Shown: positions 15,877 to 23,256 of the stretch, in pieces
Position numbering within the stretch: position 1 is the stretch's first letter
How the letters are laid out: each line of letters opens with the position of its first letter
Assembly (NCBI RefSeq): GCF_001425055.1
Contig: NZ_LMDK01000019.1
Span: forward strand, 1-64,000
Direction of reading: 5' to 3'
Origin: Pelomonas sp. Root1237
GTDB taxonomy: Bacteria; Pseudomonadota; Gammaproteobacteria; Burkholderiales; Burkholderiaceae_C
DNA: 64,000 nt
Program-made: the position numbers and the translations under genes
Notes under the pieces: generated by a model
Told to the model about the DNA's origin: nothing
Database searches by the model: none
The model's input: only the letters and a program-made list of their open reading frames with translations

Positions 15877-16545
15877 CTACGGCTGGGCAAACCAGGCACG
15901 GTTCCCAGGCTCGTTCGCGGGGCCGACGGCGCCGCCATGCTGCAAGGGCATGGCCGCCGGCGTCTGTGCGGTGTCGCACATGGGCGGCAGGCCGGCCGCC
16001 AGCGCGGCCAGCAGGCGCATCTGTTCGGCCTGCAGCGCCAGCAGTTCGCTCCATTGCTGCTGGCGCAGCTGATCCAGCTTGTCGTGCAGCAGCATGATTT
16101 CGAGTTCGGCCTTGAGGTTGACCTCGTAGTCATGCCCCGCCGTGACGCGGTCCTTCTCGGACTGGCGGTTCTGCGACATCAGGATGATGGGCGCCTGCAC
16201 CGCCGCCAGCATGGACAGGAAAAGGTTGAGCAGGATGAAGGGATAGGGATCGAAGGTCTGGCCTCGTGCGGCCAGCAACACGACGTTCATGCCCACCCAC
16301 ACCAGCATCACGGCCGCGAACAGGCTGACGAACAGCCAGGAGCCGCCAAACGCGGTGACCGCATCGGCGGCGCGCTGGCCCCGGGTCGGCGGCGTGGTTG
16401 CCGCGGCTTCCGGATGCTGCGTGATGGGTTGGCGCAGGCCGATATGCCGAGCCACGCGCTGCGCGCGCACGTCGAGTTCCGCAAACGGCCGGCCCAGCAG
16501 GGCGGTGGCCTGCGCGTCGTGGGCATCGTCTGGCGGGAGCGACAT
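15877..16545 (-). CDS. DUF1003 membrane protein
   Basis: A 222-residue protein with the DUF1003 core: ADAVTAFGGSWLFVSLFAAVMLVWVGMN (helix 1), then FDPYPFILLNLFLSMLAAVQAPIILMSQNRQ (helix 2), and a long amphipathic helix (HDKLDQLRQQQW). The family is a two-span inner-membrane protein of unknown function. The ATG at 16545 is chosen; a GTG at 16617 is an alternative. The choice is supported by a degenerate dyad half (CGCACA at 16611) centred about 63 bp upstream, the spacing seen elsewhere in this block. A perfect dyad (15965-15980) lies inside the 3' end of the coding region. Confidence 0.85.
   Translation of the reverse strand: MSLPPDDAHDAQATALLGRPFAELDVRAQRVARHIGLRQPITQHPEAAATTPPTRGQRAADAVTAFGGSWLFVSLFAAVMLVWVGMNVVLLAARGQTFDPYPFILLNLFLSMLAAVQAPIILMSQNRQSEKDRVTAGHDYEVNLKAELEIMLLHDKLDQLRQQQWSELLALQAEQMRLLAALAAGLPPMCDTAQTPAAMPLQHGGAVGPANEPGNRAWFAQP
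15965..15980. promoter_or_regulatory. Dyad operator I (TGTGCG-GTGT-CGCACA)
   Basis: A perfect copy of the local dyad, located inside the last 35 codons of the DUF1003 gene. It may act as an auxiliary site with operator H, 125 bp away, or be fortuitous. Confidence 0.5.
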
Positions 16546-16662
16546 GGGGGACGAGGAAGCGGGGGTGACGGCGAGTCTGCCCGCGGCCTGGCCGGCGCAC
16601 CGTCTGCTGGCGCACACAAGACGGCGCCTGGCCGGGCCGCTGGCGGCCGAATCCCAGGGCGC

Positions 16663-17751
16663 TTACGGCGCTTTCGCCGCACTCGGTGGGCTGATCGACC
16701 ATTGCTGGCGGTACTCGGCCCGGTAAGGCAGCAGGTCATCGACCTCCAATTGCCCGAGTTGCCGCAGCAACTCCGTCGTGATGGCGATCGGGCGGGCGAC
16801 GCGGCCGCTGGGGGGCTGCCTGGCGAAGGCGCGCTTGAGCTCATCGGCCAGTTGCCAGCCCTGCTGGCCAGTGGGCTCGGCGATGGTCGCGAGCTGCTGT
16901 GAGCGGCCCGAGCGGATGCGGCTCAGTGCCGTGCGTGAGCCGTCGCCGGCCGCGATGCCAACGACGTCGCGGCGGCCCAGGGCCAGCAGCGGAAAGTGCA
17001 TGGAGTCCATGTAGACGTCGTTGATCGCCAGCACATGGGTCCAGCGCGTGCCGAACTGCCGATGCAGCCGTTCCAGCGCGGCCGGCATGTCCTTGGAGGC
17101 GTTCGAAATCGGCAGGTCTTCCACGGCGAGCAGTTCGCATGAGGCGCAACGCGACAAGGCCTCGCGCATGCGCAGGGTCTTGACGTTGGCGATGTCGAAG
17201 CGGCTGTCGTTGAAGATGACGACGCCCGCCCGGGCACCGCCGGGCTGGGCGACCAAGGCCGCGGCCATGTCGGCCACGACCGCGGGGTCGGTGCTGACGT
17301 TGGCGAACAGATGAGGCGTCGACCCATGGCGCGGGGCCGCGTGCCAGCCCACCAGCACGGGAAGAGGCCGCGAAGACAGGGCCAGACGGTCGGCGATATC
17401 GGCTTCGTCAAAGCCGCCCAGCACGATGCCGTCAGGGCCGGCACGCAAGGCTTCGTCGAACTGACGCCTGATCGTCGCCTTGTCGCCCTTGCCGTTGACG
17501 ATGCTCAAGGTCCAGCCGAGTTCCTGGCAGGCCTGCTCGAAGCCACGGTAGACGGCGGTGATGCCGCCGTTGCGGAAGTCCTGGGCCAGGAAGACGACCC
17601 GCCTCGGGGCCTCGGATAGCGGCGGTTCGGCCTGCGCTGCCGATGCCATGGCCGCGCAGGCAGCGAGCAGGATCAGCACCGGTAGGCGCAGCCACAGCCA
17701 CAGCGGCGGCAGGCGGGGCGCCGAGCGCGGTTCGGAAGAAGGGGCGGCCAT
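16663..17751 (-). CDS. Orphan periplasmic sugar-binding-type protein
   Basis: A 362-residue exported protein of the type I periplasmic-binding fold, as in ribose- or autoinducer-2-binding proteins. A hydrophobic leader (PVLILLAACAAMASAAQA) contains LAAC, which could be a lipobox, or cleavage may occur after AQA. Typical features are VVFLAQDFRNGGITAVYRGFEQAC, DGIVLGGFD, THVLAINDVYMDS and VGIAAGDGS. No ABC permease or ATPase gene is adjacent, so it may serve a distant transporter or act as a sensor partner. It follows DUF1003 in orientation but has no dyad operator in front. Confidence 0.8.
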   Translation of the reverse strand: MAAPSSEPRSAPRLPPLWLWLRLPVLILLAACAAMASAAQAEPPLSEAPRRVVFLAQDFRNGGITAVYRGFEQACQELGWTLSIVNGKGDKATIRRQFDEALRAGPDGIVLGGFDEADIADRLALSSRPLPVLVGWHAAPRHGSTPHLFANVSTDPAVVADMAAALVAQPGGARAGVVIFNDSRFDIANVKTLRMREALSRCASCELLAVEDLPISNASKDMPAALERLHRQFGTRWTHVLAINDVYMDSMHFPLLALGRRDVVGIAAGDGSRTALSRIRSGRSQQLATIAEPTGQQGWQLADELKRAFARQPPSGRVARPIAITTELLRQLGQLEVDDLLPYRAEYRQQWSISPPSAAKAP

Positions 17752-17850
17752 GGGCGCGAGCCTAACTTGCCATGGCCCGATATGCGCGCTTGAGCATCGG
17801 ACCTCGGGTAAATCACATCGCCCGACGGCGAGCCAGTGCTTGCTCGACCG

Positions 17851-19080
17851 TCAATTCGCGACCAGCGGCGTGAACAGCGGTACGGCCATGCGCACCGGGA
17901 TGACGTCCAGGCGAGCCTTCAGCACCGTGTAGTCCTCGCCGCCGAGGGCGCCGCTGAACCAGCCGACGAGCCCAGGCCCCTTGTAGAGGCGGAACTCGAA
18001 GCCGAGCTCGGGGGAGAGGTCGCCGGGGCGGGGTTTCGCGCGGTAGGCGAGGCCGCGCACCTCGGGCGCGCGGCCGTCCAGCAACTGGGCCATCGCCGTG
18101 ACGATGGTGTTGTCGGCCAGGATGTCGAGGAAGTAGTTGTCGTTCTGCAGATAGGGCTTGTAGTCGCTCGCGGCCGGGTCGATCTTGGGCTCGCGCAGCT
18201 TGTGTGCGGCGGGTATCGTGACGCCGGTCTTGAGGTCGTGGCGGTCGCCGCGGTCCAGGTAGCTGATCAGCGCGCCACGCAGGTTGAAGGCCGGCAACTT
18301 GGTGTCGGCGCTGGCCTCGGACAGGTCCACCAGCAGTGCACCGCGCGCGCCGACGATCTCGACCTCGCTGCCCTTGACGACGGCGGCTGTGTTCTCTTCC
18401 ACGCCCAGGCCCAGCGTATAGCCGAGTGCCCGCATGGCTGGCAGCATGCGGCCGATGCGGCCGCGCTTGAGGAAATGCTGGTCGACGAACAAGTCCGGTC
18501 CGATGAAGCCCAGGCCGCGGTCGAACTCCCGCCTGTCGCGCCACTGGCCCTTGAGGACCTGCATGTTGTCCGGTGCGTCGCGGAACATCATGCGGCTCAT
18601 GATGGCCGCGCCGGCGCTCGTGCCGGCCACGACGCCGCCGCCGTCGAAGACCTGGCGGATGGCCAGCAGCATGGCCGTCGGCTCGCCGCCGGGCTGCAGT
18701 GTGTCGACGATGTGCTCCTGCGCGCCGCCGGAGAAGAACACGGCTTTCGAGGCCGCGACCTTGGCGATCAGTACCGGGTCGTTGAGGTTGGCCTGCAGGT
18801 CGATGTCCTTCTGGCGCGGCGCAACGGGAATGGCCTCGGCATTGGCGCCGCGGCGGTTCAGCGCCGCGACGATGAGGCCGGCGCTGCGCTCCGGGTTGGC
18901 CGCCGCCGTGGCGAACACGGCGATGCGAGCGCCGGCGCCGCCGGACTCATCGACGATACGCTGCCAGACGGCATCGTTGTCGTTCTTCAGGGCGCCACCG
19001 ATGACGATGGCGGTGCCGGCATGGGCAGTGGCGCTCAGCGCGAGCGCAGCGGACAGGAGCAGGGCAACGAGGAATCTCAT
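17851..19080 (-). CDS. Exported cyanophycinase-like S51 peptidase
   Basis: A 409-residue protein that hydrolyses cyanophycin (multi-L-arginyl-poly-aspartate) or related isopeptides to beta-Asp-Arg dipeptides, by family knowledge. The signal peptide ends ATAHA|GTA. The serine nucleophile lies in VVAGTSAGAAIM, and DQHFLKRGRIGRML matches the conserved segment after it. Exported cyanophycinases are known for using external cyanophycin. The neighbouring POT-type transporter could import the dipeptides. No cyanophycin synthetase is visible in the window, which agrees with a scavenging role. Confidence 0.88.
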   Translation of the reverse strand: MRFLVALLLSAALALSATAHAGTAIVIGGALKNDNDAVWQRIVDESGGAGARIAVFATAAANPERSAGLIVAALNRRGANAEAIPVAPRQKDIDLQANLNDPVLIAKVAASKAVFFSGGAQEHIVDTLQPGGEPTAMLLAIRQVFDGGGVVAGTSAGAAIMSRMMFRDAPDNMQVLKGQWRDRREFDRGLGFIGPDLFVDQHFLKRGRIGRMLPAMRALGYTLGLGVEENTAAVVKGSEVEIVGARGALLVDLSEASADTKLPAFNLRGALISYLDRGDRHDLKTGVTIPAAHKLREPKIDPAASDYKPYLQNDNYFLDILADNTIVTAMAQLLDGRAPEVRGLAYRAKPRPGDLSPELGFEFRLYKGPGLVGWFSGALGGEDYTVLKARLDVIPVRMAVPLFTPLVAN

Positions 19081-19353
19081 GCGCCCATCTTGTCAGCGTC
19101 GGGGCGACTGAACCAGCGGGTCAGGCCCGGGCGGAAAATCATGCCATCAAGGCAGGTTGCCGCACCCGAAGCGCGTCCGGCAGGCCTGGGCGGCCGCTCA
19201 TGTCTACGCGACCTTCGCCCTTGAGTGGCGGCCTAGCGGCGCGACGACGGGATGTCATGCCGTTGCCGCGCTGATGCAATGCGCAGCGTCAACTGTTTGG
19301 CAACGGCAGGCAGGCCCTGGACAGGCCGCTGCAAGCTGGTGCGCCGCCGCGGC
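19081..19353. other. 273-bp convergent/leader region without a gene
   Basis: Lies upstream of the cyanophycinase gene and downstream of the transporter gene, both on the minus strand. No ribosome-site-backed frame, hairpin terminator or repeat was noticed. Confidence 0.4.
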
Positions 19354-20853
19354 TCAGGCGCCAATCAGGCGCCGCAGCCACGGCCGCAGCGCGAACAGCG
19401 CGGCGCCCGTGACCAGGCTGCCGACGGCGAGCTGCGTGAACAGCGTCGCGTAGGCGGCATTCGTCGTCAGCGGTGAGCCATCCACCGGCTGGGACACCAC
19501 GCCCGAGAAGTCGCCCGCGAACAGTGACGCCAGGCCGGTCACCAGCATCCAGCTGCCCATCATGACGCCCTGGTATTGCCTGGGCGCCAGGCGACCGATC
19601 ATGGCGTAGCCGATGGGCGAGATCAGCAGCTCGCCCACCGACTGCAGCACATAGCTGAGGAAGAGCCAGGAGAAATCCGAGCGGCCCGAGGCATCGGCAA
19701 AGTGGATGCCCACAGGCAGCACGAGAAAGCCCAGGCCCATCAGCACGATGGCGGCCGCGAACTGCATCGGGATGTCCACCGGCCAGCCGCGGGCGCGCCA
19801 GCGAGTGAAGAGGGCGGCCAGCAGGGGCCCGCCGATGACGATGGTGACGGTGTTGATGTTCTGCACCCATTGCGGCGCCACGGCCACGCCCCAGACGTTC
19901 ATCAGCACATTGCCCACCGCATAGAGCTGCAGGCCGTTCGGGGCCATCTGGTAGAGCGACCAGAACACCAGCGAGCCCAGGGTCAGCACAAGATAGGCCT
20001 TCATGCGCTGCTTCTCGGCCGGCACCGGGTGGCGAACCGTGATGACGACCAGGGCAATGGCCACCAGCGCGCAGAAGGCCTTCATGCCGATAGCGGTGTC
20101 GCCCGGCTGCTTCAGCAGCCAGACCAGCAGCGGCACCAACCCCACCAGCACGGCGGCGCCGGCGGCGAAGCGGCCCCAGAAGGCCAGGCCACGGCGGTGG
20201 GCGAGGGGCGTGTTGCGGTCGGCCAGCGTGCGCCAGAAAATCAGCGCCACCGCGATGGCGCCGGCATTGCCCAGCGTCGCGAACCAGAACAACGACGGGT
20301 AGTCCTCACTGAGCTGGAACACGCCCGACACCGTGAAGCCGATGAAGAAGCCGACGTTCATGCCGGCGTAGTTCCACAGGAAGGCGGCCTCGCGGCGGTT
20401 GTCCTCGGGGGTGAAGCGCTGCGTCAGCATCATGTTCACGCAGGTCACGTTCAGGCCGCTGCCGGTCAGGAACAGGGCCATGCCCCAGTACAGGCCTTCC
20501 AGGCTGCCGCCAGCGACGGTGCCGCAGCCCAGCACCTGCAGCAGCATGCCGCCCACGAACAGGTTGCGGTTGCTCAGGAAACGGCCGCCCAGGTAGCCAC
20601 CGAACAGGTGCAACCCATAGTTGAAGGCGCCGAACACGCCGGTGATCAATGCGGCCTGCTCGCTGGTAAACCCGTGGTGGCGCGTGGTGTACAGCGTCAA
20701 CGTGAACTGCAGCACTGCGAAGCCCAGCGTCGCGAAGACCTGGATCAGGAAGAGCACGGCAGACCCTTCGGGAATGCGTGCCTGGAGTTGTTGGAGTCGG
20801 CTCATGGGGCGCGGATTGTCCTGGCGCGAAGCGAGGTTTCGTGTGGGTGTCAT
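19354..20853 (-). CDS. POT-family (peptide) MFS transporter
   Basis: A 499-residue inner-membrane transporter with 12-14 hydrophobic segments, resembling proton-coupled oligopeptide transporters. Features include GVFGAFNYGLHLFGGYLGGRF, NYAGMNVGFFIGFTVSG and LLISPIGYAMIGRLAPRQYQG. The classical ExxER motif of helix 1 is absent: the region reads LIQVFATLGFAVLQFTLTLY, so proton coupling may differ. The ATG at 20853 has GAGG seven bases upstream; 20805 is an alternative. The position beside a cyanophycinase suggests dipeptide (beta-Asp-Arg) import; this is inference. Confidence 0.85.
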   Translation of the reverse strand: MTPTRNLASRQDNPRPMSRLQQLQARIPEGSAVLFLIQVFATLGFAVLQFTLTLYTTRHHGFTSEQAALITGVFGAFNYGLHLFGGYLGGRFLSNRNLFVGGMLLQVLGCGTVAGGSLEGLYWGMALFLTGSGLNVTCVNMMLTQRFTPEDNRREAAFLWNYAGMNVGFFIGFTVSGVFQLSEDYPSLFWFATLGNAGAIAVALIFWRTLADRNTPLAHRRGLAFWGRFAAGAAVLVGLVPLLVWLLKQPGDTAIGMKAFCALVAIALVVITVRHPVPAEKQRMKAYLVLTLGSLVFWSLYQMAPNGLQLYAVGNVLMNVWGVAVAPQWVQNINTVTIVIGGPLLAALFTRWRARGWPVDIPMQFAAAIVLMGLGFLVLPVGIHFADASGRSDFSWLFLSYVLQSVGELLISPIGYAMIGRLAPRQYQGVMMGSWMLVTGLASLFAGDFSGVVSQPVDGSPLTTNAAYATLFTQLAVGSLVTGAALFALRPWLRRLIGA

Positions 20854-20910
20854 CCCGTGCCTCGGCGATCATCCAGCCCTGGACAACCACCGTTTCATGG
20901 ACAGCTGGGG

Positions 20911-21255
20911 ATGACGGACCGACTCGACCTCGTGCGCGCCTACCTGGCCGCCTATGCAGCGCGCGACCTCGCCGCCATCGAGCCCATGTTCGCCGACGCC
21001 ATCACGCTGCGTGACTGGAAGATCCGCGTCGTCGGCAAGGCTGCGGCGCTGGCCGAGACGCGCAAGAACTTCGAATCCGTCGCCAGCCTGGCGATCGATG
21101 TGCTGGCGGCTTACGACCGACCGGATGGTGCCGCGGCCGAGCTGAAGATCACCGTCAATGGCCGCGACACGATTCACGTCGTCGACGTGTTCGAGTTCGA
21201 GCCCTCGAACCGCATCGCGGCCATCCGCGCCTACATCGGCCGCGGCGACGACTGA
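20911..21255 (+). CDS. SnoaL-like/NTF2-fold protein
   Basis: A 114-residue protein with an NTF2-like cone fold of the SnoaL type: LDLVRAYLAAYAARDLAAIEPMFADAITLRDW, then central strands and the C-terminal FEFEPSNRIAAIRAYIG. Such small proteins act as isomerases, hydrolases or binding proteins; the substrate cannot be told. It is divergent from the transporter gene (57 bp apart). Its stop codon lies inside the left arm of a long inverted repeat. Confidence 0.8.
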   Translation: MTDRLDLVRAYLAAYAARDLAAIEPMFADAITLRDWKIRVVGKAAALAETRKNFESVASLAIDVLAAYDRPDGAAAELKITVNGRDTIHVVDVFEFEPSNRIAAIRAYIGRGDD

Positions 21256-21416
21256 GAGGGCGAGAGCTTTTCATCCACGCCCGCCTTGCACGCCAAAACA
21301 CCCTCGCCCGTCGTTGCAAATGCTCGCCATAGCCCGCTATGGCTGTGCTTTGCGCCTAGTTCGAGGGCGTTTTGACGCGCCTTTCGGGCGCGTCTGAAAA
21401 ACTCTCACCCTCTGAG
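21252..21416. repeat. 165-bp nested imperfect palindrome
   Basis: Outer arms 21252-21273 and 21395-21416 pair at 19 of 22 positions. Middle arms 21291-21306 and 21362-21377 pair at 14 of 16. The centre holds CCATAG-CCCG-CTATGG (21327-21342) with GCAAA and TTTGC flanks. The whole could fold as one long cruciform or RNA stem. It directly follows the SnoaL-like gene and could be a terminator-like structure, a non-autonomous element or a repeat family member. Confidence 0.7.
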
Positions 21417-21448
21417 CCGCACGCACGGCCCCGACGCACCGGCTCGGC

Positions 21449-21625
21449 TCAGCGAGACGCCGCTGTGTCCGGCTTGTAGTCCACGCCGTGCGCGGCCAGG
21501 TAGTCGCGAATCAGGCGCCTCACCACCTGCGAGGGTGTCTGGTCCTGCTGCGCGCACAGGGTCTCGAAGGCCTTCTTCTTGTCCGGATCAATCAGCACCG
21601 TCAGGCGGGCGGTCTTTTGTTCCAT
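21449..21625 (-). CDS. Ribbon-helix-helix (CopG-like) protein
   Basis: A 58-residue protein with an RHH fold: an N-terminal strand (KTARLTVLIDPDKK) that would contact DNA as a dimer, then two helices (KKAFETLCAQQ and TPSQVVRRLIRDYLAAHG). The ATG at 21625 is preceded by GAGGAG five bases upstream, an excellent ribosome site. It is divergent from the DUF1275 gene across 64 bp of AT-rich DNA and may repress that promoter. No toxin gene is adjacent, so an antitoxin role is not supported. Confidence 0.8.
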   Translation of the reverse strand: MEQKTARLTVLIDPDKKKAFETLCAQQDQTPSQVVRRLIRDYLAAHGVDYKPDTAASR

Positions 21626-21637
21626 GCCGGCTCCTCA

Positions 21638-21689
21638 TGTTCATCAAATGATAATTGCAATCATATTGAATTCAAACTAAATTAGCGCT
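21638..21689. promoter_or_regulatory. AT-rich divergent promoter region
   Basis: An unusually AT-rich stretch between the RHH gene and the DUF1275 gene, with the imperfect dyad TGAT-AATTGCA-ATCA at 21649-21663. It probably contains both promoters and an operator for the RHH protein. The DUF1275 GTG start lies at its edge with no ribosome site, so a leaderless transcript is possible. Confidence 0.5.
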
Positions 21690-22433
21690 GTGACCATCAG
21701 CTTCCTGCACCGCCTCACCGGCAGGCACCGCACGCGGTCGGCCAATCGGCAGCTCGGCGCGGTGCTGGCCTTCGTGGCCGGGGCGGTCAACGCGGGCGGC
21801 TTCCTGGCCGTGCAGCGCTACACCTCGCACATGACCGGCGTGATCTCCGGCGTGGCCGACGATCTCGCCACCGGCGGCGTCGCGCTGGCGTTGACCGGGC
21901 TGGCCTCGCTGCTGGCCTTCATCGCGGGGGCGGCCTGCTCGGCCCTGTTGATCAACTGGGCGCGCCGGCGCCACATGCACAGCCGGTACGCGCTCGCCCT
22001 GCTGCTGGAGGCTGCGCTGCTGCTGGCTTTCGGCCTGCTGGGGGCCCACCTCGACACGCTGGCCTACCTGCTGGTGCCGACAGCCGTGCTGCTGCTGTGC
22101 TTCATCATGGGCCTGCAGAACGCCATCGTGACCAAGATCTCCCAGGCCGAGATCCGCACCACCCACATGACGGGCGTGGTGACGGACCTGGGCATCGAGC
22201 TGGGCCGGCTGCTGTACTGGAACCGCGCCACGTCGCCCGATTCTGTGCACTTCGTCCGCGCCAATCGCGACAAGCTTTTCATCCACAGCCTGGTGCTGGG
22301 CCTGTTCTTCGTCGGCGGCCTCGTCGGCGCGCTGGCCTTCAAGCACTTCGGTTTCTCGGCCACCCTGCCCATCGCATTGCTGCTGGTGCTGATGGCCTCG
22401 CCGCCGCTGATCAACGACCTGCAGCGCGCCTGA
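21690..22433 (+). CDS. DUF1275 (YoaK-like) membrane protein
   Basis: A 247-residue inner-membrane protein with about six hydrophobic segments. The DUF1275 signature is clear: LAFVAGAVNAGGFLAVQRYTSHMTGVISG at the N terminus and a second related half with MGLQNAIVTKISQAEIRTTHMTGVVTDLG. The function of the family is unknown, with transport suspected. The start is a GTG at 21690 without a visible Shine-Dalgarno. It is followed 24 bp later by the spermidine-synthase-like gene, probably in one transcript. Confidence 0.88.
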   Translation: MTISFLHRLTGRHRTRSANRQLGAVLAFVAGAVNAGGFLAVQRYTSHMTGVISGVADDLATGGVALALTGLASLLAFIAGAACSALLINWARRRHMHSRYALALLLEAALLLAFGLLGAHLDTLAYLLVPTAVLLLCFIMGLQNAIVTKISQAEIRTTHMTGVVTDLGIELGRLLYWNRATSPDSVHFVRANRDKLFIHSLVLGLFFVGGLVGALAFKHFGFSATLPIALLLVLMASPPLINDLQRA

Positions 22434-22457
22434 GCGCTGCTGCCTTTCCCGCACGCC

Positions 22458-23219
22458 ATGCCCGACACCGCCGACCCACACCAGTTCGTCAAGCCCTTCG
22501 TCTATGAGACGCTGGATACCCGGGCCATGCATTTCACGATCTGCGAAATCCAGAGCCGCATGAAGGTGCAGCACCCGCATGCGCTGGACCTGGCCTACAC
22601 GCGCACGATGATGGCCTTCCTGCTGTTCGTGCCGCGGCCCGAGACGCTGGCCATGATCGGGCTGGGCGGGGGCTCCATGGCCAAGTTCTGCCACCGCGAG
22701 CTGCCGGACACGCGCATCGAGGTCGTCGAGATCAACCCCCACGTCATCGCGTTGCGCGAGCAGTTCCAGGTGCCACCGGACGATGCGCGCCTGCGCGTGC
22801 GGCGCGGCGACGGGGCCGACTTCGTGCGCCACACCCAGGACCGGCTGGACGTGTTGCTGGTGGATGGCTTCGACCATGAAGGCCAGCCGCCGGCCCTGTG
22901 CTCGCAGGCCTTCTACGACGACTGCCGCACGGCGCTGCGCGAAGACGGCCTGCTGGTGGTCAACCTGCACACCGCCCACCCCGAGTTCCAGCGCCATGTG
23001 GCCCGCCTGGATCGCGCCTTCGACGGCGCGGTTCTTCTGGTGGGCGACAAGGAATGCAGCAACACCGTGGCCTTCGCTGGCCGGCGCGCGCTGCGGGCGC
23101 CAGCGCAGGCCGGCGCGCTGCGCAAGCCGCGGCCGCTTGCTCGCCAGGCCTGGGACGAACTCCTGCCCGCGTTTGCCCATGTCGCAGCCACGCTGCAACA
23201 CCAGCGCGAAGGTGGCTGA
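22458..23219 (+). CDS. Spermidine-synthase-like methyltransferase-fold protein
   Basis: A 253-residue Rossmann-fold protein related to spermidine synthases. The nucleotide/SAM-binding loop is AMIGLGGGSMAKFCH, followed by VVEINPHVIAL (acidic ribose-binding residue) and DVLLVDGFDHEGQPPALCSQAFY. The N-terminal beta domain is short. Many such orphan SpeE-like proteins are not true spermidine synthases, and polyamine specificity cannot be read here. It is co-directional with the DUF1275 gene. Confidence 0.78.
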   Translation: MPDTADPHQFVKPFVYETLDTRAMHFTICEIQSRMKVQHPHALDLAYTRTMMAFLLFVPRPETLAMIGLGGGSMAKFCHRELPDTRIEVVEINPHVIALREQFQVPPDDARLRVRRGDGADFVRHTQDRLDVLLVDGFDHEGQPPALCSQAFYDDCRTALREDGLLVVNLHTAHPEFQRHVARLDRAFDGAVLLVGDKECSNTVAFAGRRALRAPAQAGALRKPRPLARQAWDELLPAFAHVAATLQHQREGG

Positions 23220-23256
23220 GCCCGAGGGCGGGCAACGTCTTGATGCCGCCCTGCAG

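Noticed and set aside
21449..22433. Toxin-antitoxin module involving the RHH protein
   Set aside because: The neighbour is a six-span DUF1275 membrane protein in divergent orientation, not a small toxin in the same operon.
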